DNA of 64,000 nucleotides from Kocuria rosea subsp. polaris (GTDB taxonomy: Bacteria; Actinomycetota; Actinomycetes; Actinomycetales; Micrococcaceae), in contig MLDA01000018.1 of the NCBI GenBank assembly GCA_023896275.1, positions 28,523 through 92,522 of the forward strand, read 5' to 3'. Below the pieces are notes generated by a model, which was not told the DNA's origin, searched no databases, and saw only the letters and a list, made by a program, of their open reading frames with translations. Below are positions 19,789 to 32,579 of the stretch, piece after piece. The position numbers were made by a program, and so were the translations under genes. Position 1 is the first letter of the stretch. Each line of letters starts with the position of its first letter.

Positions 19789-20283
19789 ACGTACAAGTGC
19801 CTCGCGGCGCTTCACGGCCTCAAGCGAACGCCTGGCCAACTCGATTCGCCGCTCCGGTGCACCCGATTCCGTGTGCAGTTCCTTCGCGCGCTGGAAGCGG
19901 TGCTCGGCGGCGGTGAGCTCGCCCTCCGTGTAGTAGAGGATGCCGAGGTATTGGTGCATCATGGCCTCGTGGCTGGTGCCCTTGAATTCGTCCAGCAGGC
20001 CGCGCAGGCACTTGATCGCGACCTCGGTCCGGCCCATGGCGCGGAGGACGTCGGTGTCCAGCATGCGCATGCGGATGTTCTGCGGGTCGGACAATCGCGT
20101 GTCCGCGACGAGCTCCGCAGCCTTGCGGTACTCGCCGCGGGCGATCAGCACGACGACGGCGTTGCAGGGGTCGTCGCCCTCGACCAGAGCATCCGCCTGC
20201 TCATCGTCCACGATGACGGGCAGGAGAGTCTCGGGATCGCGCATGATCCCCGGCATTCCGGTCTGAATCAACTGCGGCCCCAT
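19786..20283 (-). CDS. Conserved hypothetical protein with TPR-like helices
   Basis: 165 residues, all-helical and soluble. Residues about 45-140 contain helical pairs with TPR-like spacing (VVVLIARGEYRKAAELV, LRAMGRTEVAIKCLRGLLDEF, YLGILYYTEGELTAAEHRFQRA). No catalytic motif is visible. Its start is 2 nt after the aroB stop, so it is expressed with the shikimate genes, but nothing in it suggests an enzyme of that pathway; a scaffold or regulatory role is only a guess. Confidence 0.7.
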   Translation of the reverse strand: MGPQLIQTGMPGIMRDPETLLPVIVDDEQADALVEGDDPCNAVVVLIARGEYRKAAELVADTRLSDPQNIRMRMLDTDVLRAMGRTEVAIKCLRGLLDEFKGTSHEAMMHQYLGILYYTEGELTAAEHRFQRAKELHTESGAPERRIELARRSLEAVKRREALVR

Positions 20284-20285
20284 AA

Positions 20286-21374
<1,089 letters not shown>

Positions 21375-21977
21375 CTAGATGCCTCCCCTTGAGGTACGGA
21401 AACGCCGGTAGGCGTCGACGATGCGTTCGGCGTTCGCGGAGGGTGTCCCGCTGCGAACGTCCACGATGTGGCGTGCGGTCTCCCGGTACAGCCCGGCGCG
21501 CTCGGAGAAGATGCGGCACCACTTGGCCAGCGGCGCTTCGCCTTCCTGCCGGCTGAGCAGCGGGCGGTGCTGGTCGCGTTCGATGCGCGGCGCAACGGTC
21601 TCCTCGTCGATCTCGAGGTACACGGTGAAGCGGTGTCTCAGGATCTCCCGGTTCTCGCCACGGAGGACAGCGCCGCCCCCCGTGGCGATGACGCCCCCGT
21701 GCACATCGGCCGTCTCGAGCGCTTGGCGCAGGGCCTCGGTCTCGAGCGCCCGGAACCCGTCCTCGCCGTCCGCGGCGAAGATCTCGGCGATCGACCCGTG
21801 GTGGGCGACGATTTGGGCGTCGGTGTCGATGAAGGGCACGCCGAGATGCCGGGCCACGGCGCGGCCGAGGGTCGTCTTGCCCGAGGCCATGGGGCCGATC
21901 AGACAGAGCACGTCCGGTCCGTCGGGATCCGGGTCGCAGTAACGGCGGCGCGGCGGGACACTGGAAGGATCAGTCAC
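21375..21977 (-). CDS. aroK: Shikimate kinase
   Basis: Phosphorylates shikimate at the 3-OH. 200 residues; the P-loop GPMASGKTTLGRAVA is at about 28-42, FIDTDAQI supplies the Mg/shikimate aspartates, and ATGGGAVLR is the shikimate-binding loop. R133-equivalent lid residues lie in RDQHRPLL. The first about 25 residues (PPRRRYCDPDPDGPDV) are an extension beyond the usual kinase start; an internal start is possible but no better ribosome site was seen. Sits 23 nt after aroC. Confidence 0.95.
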   Translation of the reverse strand: MTDPSSVPPRRRYCDPDPDGPDVLCLIGPMASGKTTLGRAVARHLGVPFIDTDAQIVAHHGSIAEIFAADGEDGFRALETEALRQALETADVHGGVIATGGGAVLRGENREILRHRFTVYLEIDEETVAPRIERDQHRPLLSRQEGEAPLAKWCRIFSERAGLYRETARHIVDVRSGTPSANAERIVDAYRRFRTSRGGI

Positions 21978-22000
21978 GGGCGTTGGACCTCGGCCGCCGG

Positions 22001-23197
22001 CTAGTTCGACGAGGCGAGCGACTCGGGAATGGCTGCGAGGTACTGCTCCATATTGCGGCGAGTCTCGGCCACCGAGTCGCCCCCGAACTTCTCGAGGACG
22101 GCCTGCGCGAGGACGAGCGCAACCATGGCCTCGGCGACGACGCCGGCGGCCGGGACTGCGCAGACATCAGAGCGCTGGTGGTGGGCCTTCGCCTCCTCGC
22201 CGCTGGCGATGTCGATCGTGCGCAGGGCGCGCGGGACCGTGGCGATCGGCTTCATGGCTGCGCGGACGCGCACCGGTCCCCCGATGCTCATGCCGCCCTC
22301 GATGCCGCCGGCGCGGTTGGTGCGGCGCACGGCCTTGGACTCCTCGTCCCGCAGGATCTCGTCGTGGGCGGCCGAACCGCGGCGGGCCGCCGTCAGGAAC
22401 CCGTCGCCGATCTCGACGCCCTTGATCGCCTGAATGCCCATGAGCGCCGCGGAGAGGCGCGCGTCGAGCCGGCGGTCCCAGTGCACGTAGGAGCCGAGGC
22501 CCGGCGGCAGGTTGTAGGCGATGACCTCGATGACGCCGCCGAGGGTCTCCCCCTCCTTGTGGGCGGCGTCGACCTCGGACACCATGGCGTCGGAGGTGGT
22601 GCGGTCAAAGCAGCGCAGCGGATCGGCGTCGAGGGCGACGACGTCCGAGGCGCGCGGCACGTCGCTGCCCTCGGCAACCGCGACAGTGCCGACGGCGACC
22701 GTGTGGCTGACCAGTTCGACGCCGAGTTCGCCGAGGAACCGGGCAGCGGCCGTGCCGAGCGCGACACGGGCGGCCGTCTCGCGGGCGCTGGCGCGCTCCA
22801 GGACGGGACGGGCGTCGTCGAAACCGTACTTCTGCATGCCGGTGAAGTCTGCGTGGCCGGGGCGCGGCCGGGTGAGGGGGGCGTTGCGTGCGAGGCCGTC
22901 GAGTTCGTCCTCGGGGACCGGGTCGGCGCTCATGACCTTCTGCCACTTCGGCCACTCGGTGTTGCCGATCTCGATGGCGACGGGGCCGCCCTGCGTCGAG
23001 CCGTGGCGGACACCGCCGACGAAGGTCACCTCGTCCTGCTCAAACTTCATGCGGGCGCCACGGCCGTAGCCGAGCCGGCGGCGGGCCAGTGCAGTCTTGA
23101 CGTCGTCCGTGGTGAGCGAGACGCCGGCCGGGAGGCCTTCGATAATTCCAACGAGGGACGGGCCATGGGATTCGCCCGCAGTCAACCAACGCAACAT
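22001..23197 (-). CDS. aroC: Chorismate synthase
   Basis: Final step of the shikimate pathway, EPSP to chorismate with reduced FMN. From ATG 23197 it is 398 residues, beginning [21 protein letters not shown], the standard N-terminus. [22 protein letters not shown] and [13 protein letters not shown] are signature segments. An in-frame extension to 23227 is possible but unlike the family. Follows aroE by 26 nt. Confidence 0.96.
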   Translation of the reverse strand: MLRWLTAGESHGPSLVGIIEGLPAGVSLTTDDVKTALARRRLGYGRGARMKFEQDEVTFVGGVRHGSTQGGPVAIEIGNTEWPKWQKVMSADPVPEDELDGLARNAPLTRPRPGHADFTGMQKYGFDDARPVLERASARETAARVALGTAAARFLGELGVELVSHTVAVGTVAVAEGSDVPRASDVVALDADPLRCFDRTTSDAMVSEVDAAHKEGETLGGVIEVIAYNLPPGLGSYVHWDRRLDARLSAALMGIQAIKGVEIGDGFLTAARRGSAAHDEILRDEESKAVRRTNRAGGIEGGMSIGGPVRVRAAMKPIATVPRALRTIDIASGEEAKAHHQRSDVCAVPAAGVVAEAMVALVLAQAVLEKFGGDSVAETRRNMEQYLAAIPESLASSN

Positions 23198-23223
23198 GAC
23201 CTCAATACTGCCACGAAATGGCA

Positions 23224-24096
23224 TCAACCTAACGGACGAGGGAGCCCCACTGCGTCACACATCACGTTTGTGACTAGTTCACGGTCATCTTCGGAGCGGC
23301 CGCTGAAGAGCAGTGCTTGCTCCGCGGCCTGGTGCACGAGCATCGACAATCCGTCCACGACCCGCCCGCCCGCAGCGGCCCACGCGAGTGCGAGGGCGCT
23401 TGGCCAGGGATCGTAGGCGACGTCCAGAAGGGGCGTTCCGGCGCGCGGGGAGGACGCGAGCAGCGCAGGCACGAGGGAGTCTGCGGCCCGGGGCGGGAGA
23501 GTCGAAACTGCGGCGTCGTACCGGTTGAGCTGCCCGCCCGCGGCCGCCGCGTCGAGGGCGCGCGCCTCGAGCCCGTAGCCGACAGCGAGGTCGACGGCAG
23601 TGGCCGCCCTGCCGGCGTCGCGCACGATGAAGTCGACGGCGGAGAAGCCCAGCTGCGCGGCGGCGGCCACCGCTGCGGCGGCCGTCCCGCCGGCACCTAG
23701 GACCGCAAGCCGGTTCCGAGCGGAGCCGGACTCCAGTCCCAGCGATCTCACAATGCCGTCCACGTCCGTGTTCTCGCCGACTAGCTGGACGCCGTGCGCG
23801 GTATCGCGCACGATGACGGTGTTGAGGACCCCGAGACGCGCGACGCGATCCGAGACCTCATCCATCTCGGCCACGAGGGCCGACTTCATCGGCATCGTGC
23901 ACGAGAGTCCGACCCACGAACCGTCTTCACGGAGCCGCGAGGCCAGGCCGGGGGCGTCCTGGGGGTCAGCGACCAGCGCGTCGTAGGAGATCTCGACGCC
24001 GAGCGCCGCGTAGGCGGCTGCGTGCAGGACCGGTGACTTCGAGTGCCCGATCGGGTTGCCGATGACGGCTGCCCGCCGGGGGCTGGAGGCGGGCAT
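23224..24096 (-). CDS. aroE: Shikimate dehydrogenase
   Basis: Reduces 3-dehydroshikimate to shikimate. 290 residues; [18 protein letters not shown] is the substrate-binding N-terminus, [13 protein letters not shown] contains the catalytic Lys in the usual NVTxPxK place (here CTMPMK), and [17 protein letters not shown] is the dinucleotide loop. The start codon overlaps the mltG stop by 1 nt (TGATG), indicating coupling. Confidence 0.93.
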   Translation of the reverse strand: MPASSPRRAAVIGNPIGHSKSPVLHAAAYAALGVEISYDALVADPQDAPGLASRLREDGSWVGLSCTMPMKSALVAEMDEVSDRVARLGVLNTVIVRDTAHGVQLVGENTDVDGIVRSLGLESGSARNRLAVLGAGGTAAAAVAAAAQLGFSAVDFIVRDAGRAATAVDLAVGYGLEARALDAAAAGGQLNRYDAAVSTLPPRAADSLVPALLASSPRAGTPLLDVAYDPWPSALALAWAAAGGRVVDGLSMLVHQAAEQALLFSGRSEDDRELVTNVMCDAVGLPRPLG

Positions 24097-25604
24097 CAGC
24101 CGCAGACGCCTGGGTTGGCCGCGCAGTAGTCGCGGTATTCCTGCTGGTTGCGGCGATGCTCGCTGTAGGACTGCGCGAACTTCGTCTCTCCGGTGGCGAT
24201 GTTCACGGTGACCCAGTAGTAGTAGTCGTTCTCGTCCGGGTTCACGGCTGCCTCGATGGCGGCATCGCCCGGGGAGCCGATGGGTGTCGGCGGCAGCCCC
24301 TCGTGCTGGTAGGTGTTGTAGGGATTGGACTTGTCAGCCTTCTCCTCGGCCGTGAACTCGAGCGTGTAGCGGTCCAGACCGTAGATCACGGACGAGTCCA
24401 CCTGCAGCAGACCGCCGGTCTCGCGGTTGTCGGGCTTGAGCCGGTTCTCGATGGCTCCGGCGACGACGGCGTAGTCGTTCGTGCGGGCCTCGCCCTGCAG
24501 GATGCTGGCGATGGTCAGCGCACGATAAGCGTCGTCCGGTTCGGTGGCTCCGGCGGCGGCCAGCTTGTCACGCGTCGCGTCGACGAGCATCTGCAGCACC
24601 TCCTCGGCGCTGGACTCCACGGGGAACCGGTACTCCCCGGGGTGCAGGAAACCCTCGATGTTCTTGTAGGAGCCGTCGAGTCCGAACGTCTCGGGCTCTT
24701 TGGCCAGCTCCTGGAGCTCGGGGAGTTCGATGCCCGTCGCCTCGGCGATGGCCTCCAGTGCGGCGGGGAGGCGGGCGTTCTGGTTGATTGCGAGGTAGGC
24801 CACCGGTGCGCTGCCAACGCCGAGTAGGACGTCAGCGACATCCCTCGCCGGCAGTTTCGTCTGCAACGGGTACTCCCCCGGGTGCACTTCCTTGCTCTCG
24901 CTGTCGGCGGAGGATAGCGCTTGGAGGAAGGCCTCACGCGAGGCGACGATCCCCTGGGAGACGAGCTCATCGCCGACCCGGTTCGGACCCCAGCCCTGGG
25001 CCACGACGAAGGTCACCTCACCCTCGCCGGGGCCTTCAAAGTCCGCCGGCTCGGTGTTGAGCAGCCCATTGATGAACAGCCCCGCCGCGGTCAGGGCGAG
25101 GACGAAGATTGTGAACACCGAAACCATGATCACGTTGCGCCGCCGTCGCCTCTTCTTGCGCAGCGCCAGTGCCGCCGCCAACTCGGGCGGGTGGTTGAGC
25201 GCGTAGTCGTGAGCTTCCTCAGCATGTTCGTCTGCGTGCTCGTCAGGCTCGATCGGTCCGAAGATCGCGTGCGGCTCGTCATGCGCGGTCTCGGCTACGT
25301 CTGTCACATCGGCGTGGCCGAGTTCGTGCTCGGGATCCGCTTCGACCGTCTCTTCGACGGTAGCGCTCACATGCGCCGTGGCGGCCACGGGCGAGGGTGA
25401 GGGCTCGACGACGGCAGTCGCCAGGTCATCCGTGGACGCCTCGTCTGGCGCCTCCGGTGCGGTGCTGTGCTGGTCGAAGGGTGCGGTGGGTTCGGCACGA
25501 CGGCGCCCGCTACGTAGCCGCCGGAAGGGCGCCCCTTCGCTGTCGGTGACCGCAGGCGTCACCGCGGCCCGACGGCGCCGCGGGCTATCTTGCTGAGAGT
25601 TCAC
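24096..25604 (-). CDS. mltG: Endolytic peptidoglycan transglycosylase MltG (YceG-like)
   Basis: Cleaves nascent glycan strands and is thought to set their end. 502 residues: a long acidic, disordered cytoplasmic part (1-145), a basic stretch RKKRRRRR, one membrane segment at about 157-180, then an extracellular YceG domain. LQGEARTNDYAVVAGAIENRLK carries the catalytic glutamate and conserved Asn-Arg; DSSVIYGL and YNTYQHEGLPPTPI are also typical. The cytoplasmic extension is longer than in E. coli but common in actinobacteria. Order ruvX-mltG-aroE matches Rv2554c-Rv2552c. Confidence 0.93.
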   Translation of the reverse strand: MNSQQDSPRRRRAAVTPAVTDSEGAPFRRLRSGRRRAEPTAPFDQHSTAPEAPDEASTDDLATAVVEPSPSPVAATAHVSATVEETVEADPEHELGHADVTDVAETAHDEPHAIFGPIEPDEHADEHAEEAHDYALNHPPELAAALALRKKRRRRRNVIMVSVFTIFVLALTAAGLFINGLLNTEPADFEGPGEGEVTFVVAQGWGPNRVGDELVSQGIVASREAFLQALSSADSESKEVHPGEYPLQTKLPARDVADVLLGVGSAPVAYLAINQNARLPAALEAIAEATGIELPELQELAKEPETFGLDGSYKNIEGFLHPGEYRFPVESSAEEVLQMLVDATRDKLAAAGATEPDDAYRALTIASILQGEARTNDYAVVAGAIENRLKPDNRETGGLLQVDSSVIYGLDRYTLEFTAEEKADKSNPYNTYQHEGLPPTPIGSPGDAAIEAAVNPDENDYYYWVTVNIATGETKFAQSYSEHRRNQQEYRDYCAANPGVCG

Positions 25605-25618
25605 CGGTTAAAAGTCCT

Positions 25619-26119
25619 TCAATCCTGGTCCGTCTGGCCGTTGCGTGTCGATTCGACAGCCGTGCCGACGTCGCGTTGGAGTGATTTTTCCATATCGATG
25701 GCCTGCTGAAGAATCGCGACCGCCGCAACCTGGTCGACGACACGCCGATGCTGGCGCCCGTCGACGCCTGCAGCGTGCAGTTCCTTGTGCGCCGAAACGG
25801 TCGTCAGCCGCTCGTCGACGAGGCGAACTGCGGCGTCAAGCTTCTCCGTCTGCAGCCGGGCGAGCAGCTCGGCCGCGTAGTCCCGCGCCATCGTGGTGGA
25901 CGCGGTTTCGCCGCCCTTCATCGAGCGGGGCAGCCCGACGTACACGGTGGTCGCCCGCTGCTCACGCACGTACTGGACGAGAACGCGCAGGTCGGAGTTC
26001 CTTTTTGCGTCGCGCTTGAGCGTCTTCCAGGGGGACGCGAGGAGCGCGTCGGGGTCGCTGTGGGCCACCCCGACGCGCGCGAGTCCGACATCGATGCCGA
26101 TGCGTACACCCCGTGTCAT
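25619..26119 (-). CDS. ruvX: RuvX/YqgF RNase H-fold nuclease (putative Holliday junction resolvase)
   Basis: 166 residues. GIDVGLARVGVA supplies the first RNase-H-fold aspartate; VGLPRSMKGGE and RLVDERLTTVSA supply the conserved Glu; the final Asp lies in VDQVAAVAILQ. In E. coli YqgF acts in 16S rRNA maturation, and in mycobacteria RuvX resolves junctions, so the exact role is uncertain. Begins 9 nt after the alaS stop. Confidence 0.92.
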   Translation of the reverse strand: MTRGVRIGIDVGLARVGVAHSDPDALLASPWKTLKRDAKRNSDLRVLVQYVREQRATTVYVGLPRSMKGGETASTTMARDYAAELLARLQTEKLDAAVRLVDERLTTVSAHKELHAAGVDGRQHRRVVDQVAAVAILQQAIDMEKSLQRDVGTAVESTRNGQTDQD

Positions 26120-26128
26120 CCTGCGTTC

Positions 26129-28822
<2,694 letters not shown>

Positions 28823-28856
28823 AGTCCTTGTACGGTCCCTTCGGGAGCTCGGTGGG

Positions 28857-29129
28857 TTACTTGGTGCGGTCGGCGGCGGTGTGGCGTCCACGGCCCACCT
28901 CCGAGGCCGGGTCCAGGCCGAGCGAATCGCGCAGCTCGGTCTCCTTGGCCGCCATGCCGTCGCGGAACGCCGCGAGGGTGTCGGCCACGTCGTCGGCGAG
29001 TCGACCCACGACTCGGTTCAGGCCCTCGGGGCCTGCGAGGCTCCGCGCCTCTGAAAGCTTGCGGTAGGCAAGAGCTCCGACGCCGACGCCGACTCCCACC
29101 CAGAAGATCTTCTTCAACATCGTATTCAT
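28857..29129 (-). CDS. DUF6167-like small membrane-anchored protein
   Basis: 90 residues. A single hydrophobic N-terminal segment (FWVGVGVGVGALAYRKL) is followed by a charged helical tail (VVGRLADDVADTLAAFRDGMAAKETELRDSL). Small proteins of this kind sit between rpsD and alaS beside a DUF948 protein in Arthrobacter relatives. No known activity; the layout suggests a membrane-tethered coiled-coil partner of the DUF948 protein 18 nt upstream. Confidence 0.65.
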   Translation of the reverse strand: MNTMLKKIFWVGVGVGVGALAYRKLSEARSLAGPEGLNRVVGRLADDVADTLAAFRDGMAAKETELRDSLGLDPASEVGRGRHTAADRTK

Positions 29130-29147
29130 CTGCCTTTCGAACCGGCG

Positions 29148-29504
29148 CTAGCGGCTGCGCCGGGCGCGGGTCGCGGGCTTGTTGAACGCGGCACGCACAC
29201 CCTCGCTGAAAGCCGCGACCTTGATCAGGGGCCGGCCGATGACCGCGGCGGCGAGCGAGGTGATCGCGCTCACGTTCGCCGATGCGTCCGCGACGTTGCT
29301 GGTGATGCCGTCGACCTTGTTGATCTGCTGGTTGGTGGAGGCAACCGTCGTCGTGATCTCATCGAGCGTCCCGCGCGAATCGCGGATGAAACCCGTGAGC
29401 TGGTCGAACGACCGTCCAAGCTTGATGATGGGCACCGCGAGGAACCCCACCAGCACCACGAACGCGAGCGCCGCGATCAAGCCGGCGACATCGGACCACG
29501 TCAT
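29148..29504 (-). CDS. DUF948 domain protein
   Basis: 118 residues from ATG 29504, which has AAGGAG 7 nt upstream; the frame is also open to 29549. One N-terminal membrane segment (DVAGLIAALAFVVLVGFLAVPI) is followed by a methyl-accepting-protein-like helix (FIRDSRGTLDEITTTVASTNQQINKVDGITSNVADASANV), the normal DUF948 pattern, and a basic C-terminus. DUF948 proteins are linked loosely to cell-envelope or general-stress functions; the role here is unknown. Confidence 0.8.
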   Translation of the reverse strand: MTWSDVAGLIAALAFVVLVGFLAVPIIKLGRSFDQLTGFIRDSRGTLDEITTTVASTNQQINKVDGITSNVADASANVSAITSLAAAVIGRPLIKVAAFSEGVRAAFNKPATRARRSR

Positions 29505-29707
29505 GAATAGCTCCTTGAAAGCATCGTGCACGGTGCGCGGACGCAGCACCGCTACCCAACCCTACCTAACGAACCGGCCGGGCGTGCGCGGGCGCGGGCG
29601 CCGAGTGCCCCGTGCCGCGGGCCCTTTCGCTTAACGCGGAAGAGCCCGCGGCGGTTGGCCACGGACTCTTCCGGCTCTTCGTCGGCAGCAGCCGAACCCT
29701 GGCGGGT

Positions 29708-30334
29708 TTAGCGTGCGTAGTACTCGACGACGAGGTTCTCTTCACAGGTCACGGGGACCTCGGAGCGCTTCGGGCGGCGCACCAGGCGTGCTTGCAGCGA
29801 CTCCAGCTTGACGTCCAGGTAGCCCGGGACGGCCGGCAGCACGTCGCGGTGGGCACCGGCGGCGGCAACCTGGAATGGGACCATGGTCTCCGAACGCTCG
29901 TGCACAGCGATGGTCTGACCCTCCTTCACGCGGAAGGAAGGACGGTCCACGCGGGCGCCGTCGACGGTGATGTGGCGGTGGACCACGAGCTGGCGAGCCT
30001 GGGCGATGGTGCGGGCCAGACCGGAGCGCAGGACGAGCGCGTCGAGACGCGACTCCAGCAGCTCGATCAGGTTCTCACCGGTCAGGCCCGAGGTGCGACG
30101 AGCTTCCTCGAAGACGCGGGTCATCTGCGCCTCGCGGATGCCGTACTGGGCGCGAAGACGCTGCTTCTCGCGCAGACGCACCGCGTAGTCCGAATCCTGC
30201 TTCTTACGGGCGCGTCCGTGCTGGCCGGGGCCATACGGGCGACGCTCCATGTACTTCTCTGCCTTGGGGGTCAGAGCGATGCCGAGGGCGCGCGAAATGC
30301 GAACCTTGCGGCGGGCACGGGTGTTGTTAGCCAC
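29708..30334 (-). CDS. rpsD: 30S ribosomal protein S4
   Basis: Primary 16S-binding protein, 208 residues from GTG 30334, which has AGGAG 5 nt upstream. [12 protein letters not shown] at the N-terminus, [32 protein letters not shown] and the S4 RNA-binding domain ([34 protein letters not shown]) are all present. No zinc-binding cysteines in the N-domain, so this is the C-minus form. As in many actinobacteria it stands alone rather than in the rpsM-rpsK-rpoA operon. Confidence 0.97.
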   Translation of the reverse strand: MANNTRARRKVRISRALGIALTPKAEKYMERRPYGPGQHGRARKKQDSDYAVRLREKQRLRAQYGIREAQMTRVFEEARRTSGLTGENLIELLESRLDALVLRSGLARTIAQARQLVVHRHITVDGARVDRPSFRVKEGQTIAVHERSETMVPFQVAAAGAHRDVLPAVPGYLDVKLESLQARLVRRPKRSEVPVTCEENLVVEYYAR

Positions 30335-30489
30335 GTGTCTCCTACTTTCGTTCGGCGACTGCGTTCTGGTCTGGCCTCCATGATGGAGAGTCTCGGGGAG
30401 TCGCGCCCCGTAAGTCCTGCAGCGCGCGCGGTCCACACCCGTCACCGGGCATAGTGGATCGGCGGCTTGCCAGCCAACGCACTATCCTA
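30335..30489 (-). promoter_or_regulatory. rpsD upstream leader with candidate -10
   Basis: TAGGAT (30484-30489, minus strand) resembles an actinobacterial -10 element; no good -35 is seen. If used, it gives a leader of about 145 nt containing a small hairpin CTCCA-TCA-TGGAG. S4 regulates its own mRNA in other bacteria, so a leader of this length is worth noting, but no known S4 leader fold was recognised. Confidence 0.3.
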
Positions 30490-30526
30490 GCACGACGGCG
30501 CCGGCGGGCCCGCGCCGTGGGTCCGG

Positions 30527-31984
30527 CTACTTCGCGCGTCCGCGGACGATCTGCCGCAGCCGTTCGAGGCGTTCGCCAATCCCGCGCTCGGCGCCGTTGC
30601 CGGTCGGCTGGTAGTAGTCGCGGCCGACGAGGTCGTCGGGCGGGTACTGCTGGGCGGCGATCGAATGCGGCGCGTCGTGCGCGTACTTGTAGCCTTTCCC
30701 GTGGCCGAGCTGCTGCGCGCCTTTGTAGTGGGCGTCGCGCAGGTGCAGCGGGACGCCGCGGCCCTTGCCCGCCCGCACGTCCGCGATGGCCTCGTTGATG
30801 CCGTTGTAGGCGGCGTTCGATTTCGGCGCGGTGGCCAGGTGCACCACGGCCTGGCCCAGAATGATCCGCCCCTCCGGCATGCCGATCATCTGCACGGCCT
30901 GCGCGGCCGCCACGGCGGTCTGCAGCGCGGTCGGGTCCGCCATGCCGACGTCCTCCGAGGCGCTGATGACGATGCGTCGGGCGATGAAGCGGGGGTCCTC
31001 CCCCGCCTCGATCATCTTGGCCAGATAGTGCAGCGCGGCGTCGACATCCGAGCCGCGGATGGACTTGATGAACGCGCTGATCACGTCGTAGTGCTGGTCG
31101 CCGGCCTTGTCGTAGCGCTGCACGGCGACGTCCATGGCCCTCTCGGCGTCCTCCCGGGTGACCCGGATCTTCGCCTCCCCCGGCGCGCCCTCAGCCCCGG
31201 GGTCCTGGGCCTCACCCGCGGACCCCGCTGGACCCAGCGCCGAGCCGAGTGCGACGGCGGCCGCGGCCTCCAGCGCGGTCAGCGAGCGGCGCGCGTCGCC
31301 CCCGGAGAGCTTGATGAGGTGCTCGAGCGCCTCGTCAGTGAGTTCGACGATGCCGCCGAGGCCGCGCTCTTCGTGCACCGCGCGCTCGAGCAGGTTGCGG
31401 ACGTCGTCGTCCTCGAGTGGCTTGAGCGTCAACAGGAGCGAGCGCGAGAGCAGCGGCGAGACGACGGAGAACGAGGGGTTCTCGGTGGTCGCTGCGACGA
31501 GCACGACCCAGCCGTTCTCCACACCCGGCAGCAGGGCGTCCTGCTGGGCCTTGTTGAACCGGTGGATCTCGTCGAGGAAGAGCACGGTGGTCATGCCGCG
31601 CAGGTCCCGGTCCGAAAGCGCCTGGTCCATGACACGGCGCACGTCCTTGACGCCGGCGGTGATTGCCGAGAGCTCGACGAACTGCCGGCCCGGCCCGCGA
31701 GCAATGACATGCGCGAGAGTGGTCTTGCCGGTCCCGGGCGGTCCCCAGAGGATGACGCTCGAGAGACCGGCGGGCCCGGCCTTGGCCCCCTGCGCGAGCT
31801 GATGCAACGGCGACCCCGCGCGGAGCAAGTGCTGCTGACCCACGAGCTCGTCGAGGCTGCGCGGGCGCATGCGCACGGCCAGCGGCGGCAGCGGCCGGCC
31901 GCCGTCGTCCTGTTGGTCGGCGAACGCGTCGTCGCCCGCATTGCCGAGGTCCTCGGCACCCAACCCACTGAACAAGTCATTCAC
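30527..31984 (-). CDS. rarA: Replication-associated recombination protein A (MgsA/RarA AAA+ ATPase)
   Basis: 485 residues, clamp-loader-like ATPase acting at stalled forks. [11 protein letters not shown], Walker [12 protein letters not shown], Walker [20 protein letters not shown] and sensor 1 [13 protein letters not shown] [10 protein letters not shown] are visible; the C-terminal part has [18 protein letters not shown] [18 protein letters not shown]. An Ala/Gly/Pro-rich insertion of about 25 residues ([18 protein letters not shown]) interrupts the lid region. Divergent from dtd across 101 nt. Rv2559c is the equivalent in the same neighbourhood. Confidence 0.93.
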   Translation of the reverse strand: MNDLFSGLGAEDLGNAGDDAFADQQDDGGRPLPPLAVRMRPRSLDELVGQQHLLRAGSPLHQLAQGAKAGPAGLSSVILWGPPGTGKTTLAHVIARGPGRQFVELSAITAGVKDVRRVMDQALSDRDLRGMTTVLFLDEIHRFNKAQQDALLPGVENGWVVLVAATTENPSFSVVSPLLSRSLLLTLKPLEDDDVRNLLERAVHEERGLGGIVELTDEALEHLIKLSGGDARRSLTALEAAAAVALGSALGPAGSAGEAQDPGAEGAPGEAKIRVTREDAERAMDVAVQRYDKAGDQHYDVISAFIKSIRGSDVDAALHYLAKMIEAGEDPRFIARRIVISASEDVGMADPTALQTAVAAAQAVQMIGMPEGRIILGQAVVHLATAPKSNAAYNGINEAIADVRAGKGRGVPLHLRDAHYKGAQQLGHGKGYKYAHDAPHSIAAQQYPPDDLVGRDYYQPTGNGAERGIGERLERLRQIVRGRAK

Positions 31985-32085
31985 CCGCCCAGCCTACTCA
32001 TGATGGGCGACCGTCTCATCTCGGGGCGCAGCGCCGGTAAAGTGCGTGGGGAATCCTGGAGCACACAAACGAGAGGCAGGCAACG

Positions 32086-32520
32086 GTGAAGGCCATTGCG
32101 CAACGGGTGAACGGGGCGCGGGTCGCCGTCGGCGGAGAAACCATCGGTGAGATCGGCGCGGGGCTACTCGTGCTGGCCGGGGTGACGCACGAGGACACCG
32201 ACGACGACGCCCGCAAGCTCGCCGCGAAGCTGTATCGGCTGCGTATGCTCGAGGACGAGCAGTCGTGCGAATCGGCGGGCGCACCCTTGCTGGTGGTCAG
32301 CCAGTTCACGCTGTACGGGGACGTGCGCAAGGGCCGGCGGCCGTCCTGGTCGAAGGCCTCCGGCCGCGATCACTCTGAGCCGATGTACGAATCCCTCGTG
32401 GCGGAGCTGCGCGCGCTCGGGGCGCACGTGGAGACGGGGCGGTTCGGCGAGATGATGGAAGTCACCTCGACGAACTCGGGCCCGTTCACGCTCATCGTCG
32501 ACACTGCCGACTTGCCCTGA
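32086..32520 (+). CDS. dtd: D-aminoacyl-tRNA deacylase
   Basis: 144 residues; removes D-amino acids (and Gly from tRNA-Ala) from tRNA. VSQFTLYGDVRKGRRPSW is the catalytic SQFTL signature and TNSGPFTLIVDT is the NxGPxT motif with the cross-subunit Gly-Pro. GTG start with AGAGGCAGG upstream. A plus-strand gene placed among the minus-strand tRNA synthetase genes, functionally fitting but reversed in orientation. Confidence 0.94.
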   Translation: MKAIAQRVNGARVAVGGETIGEIGAGLLVLAGVTHEDTDDDARKLAAKLYRLRMLEDEQSCESAGAPLLVVSQFTLYGDVRKGRRPSWSKASGRDHSEPMYESLVAELRALGAHVETGRFGEMMEVTSTNSGPFTLIVDTADLP

Positions 32521-32532
32521 GCCCGGGCACGC

Positions 32533-32567
32533 GAATGCCCCGGCACGAAACACGTGCCGGGGCATTC
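32533..32567. terminator. Bidirectional terminator between dtd and aspS
   Basis: Perfect 15-bp arms (32533-32547, 32553-32567) with a 5-nt loop, lying 12 nt past both convergent stop codons. No long T-run on either side. Confidence 0.8.
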
Positions 32568-32579
32568 GAGTGAGGTCGA

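Noticed and set aside
24096..25604. mltG N-terminal 145 residues as a separate gene
   Set aside because: Continuous frame with the membrane segment and YceG domain; disordered cytoplasmic extensions are usual in actinobacterial MltG.
30665..32089. 474-codon open frame antisense to rarA
   Set aside because: Shadow frame; rarA has intact Walker motifs on the other strand.
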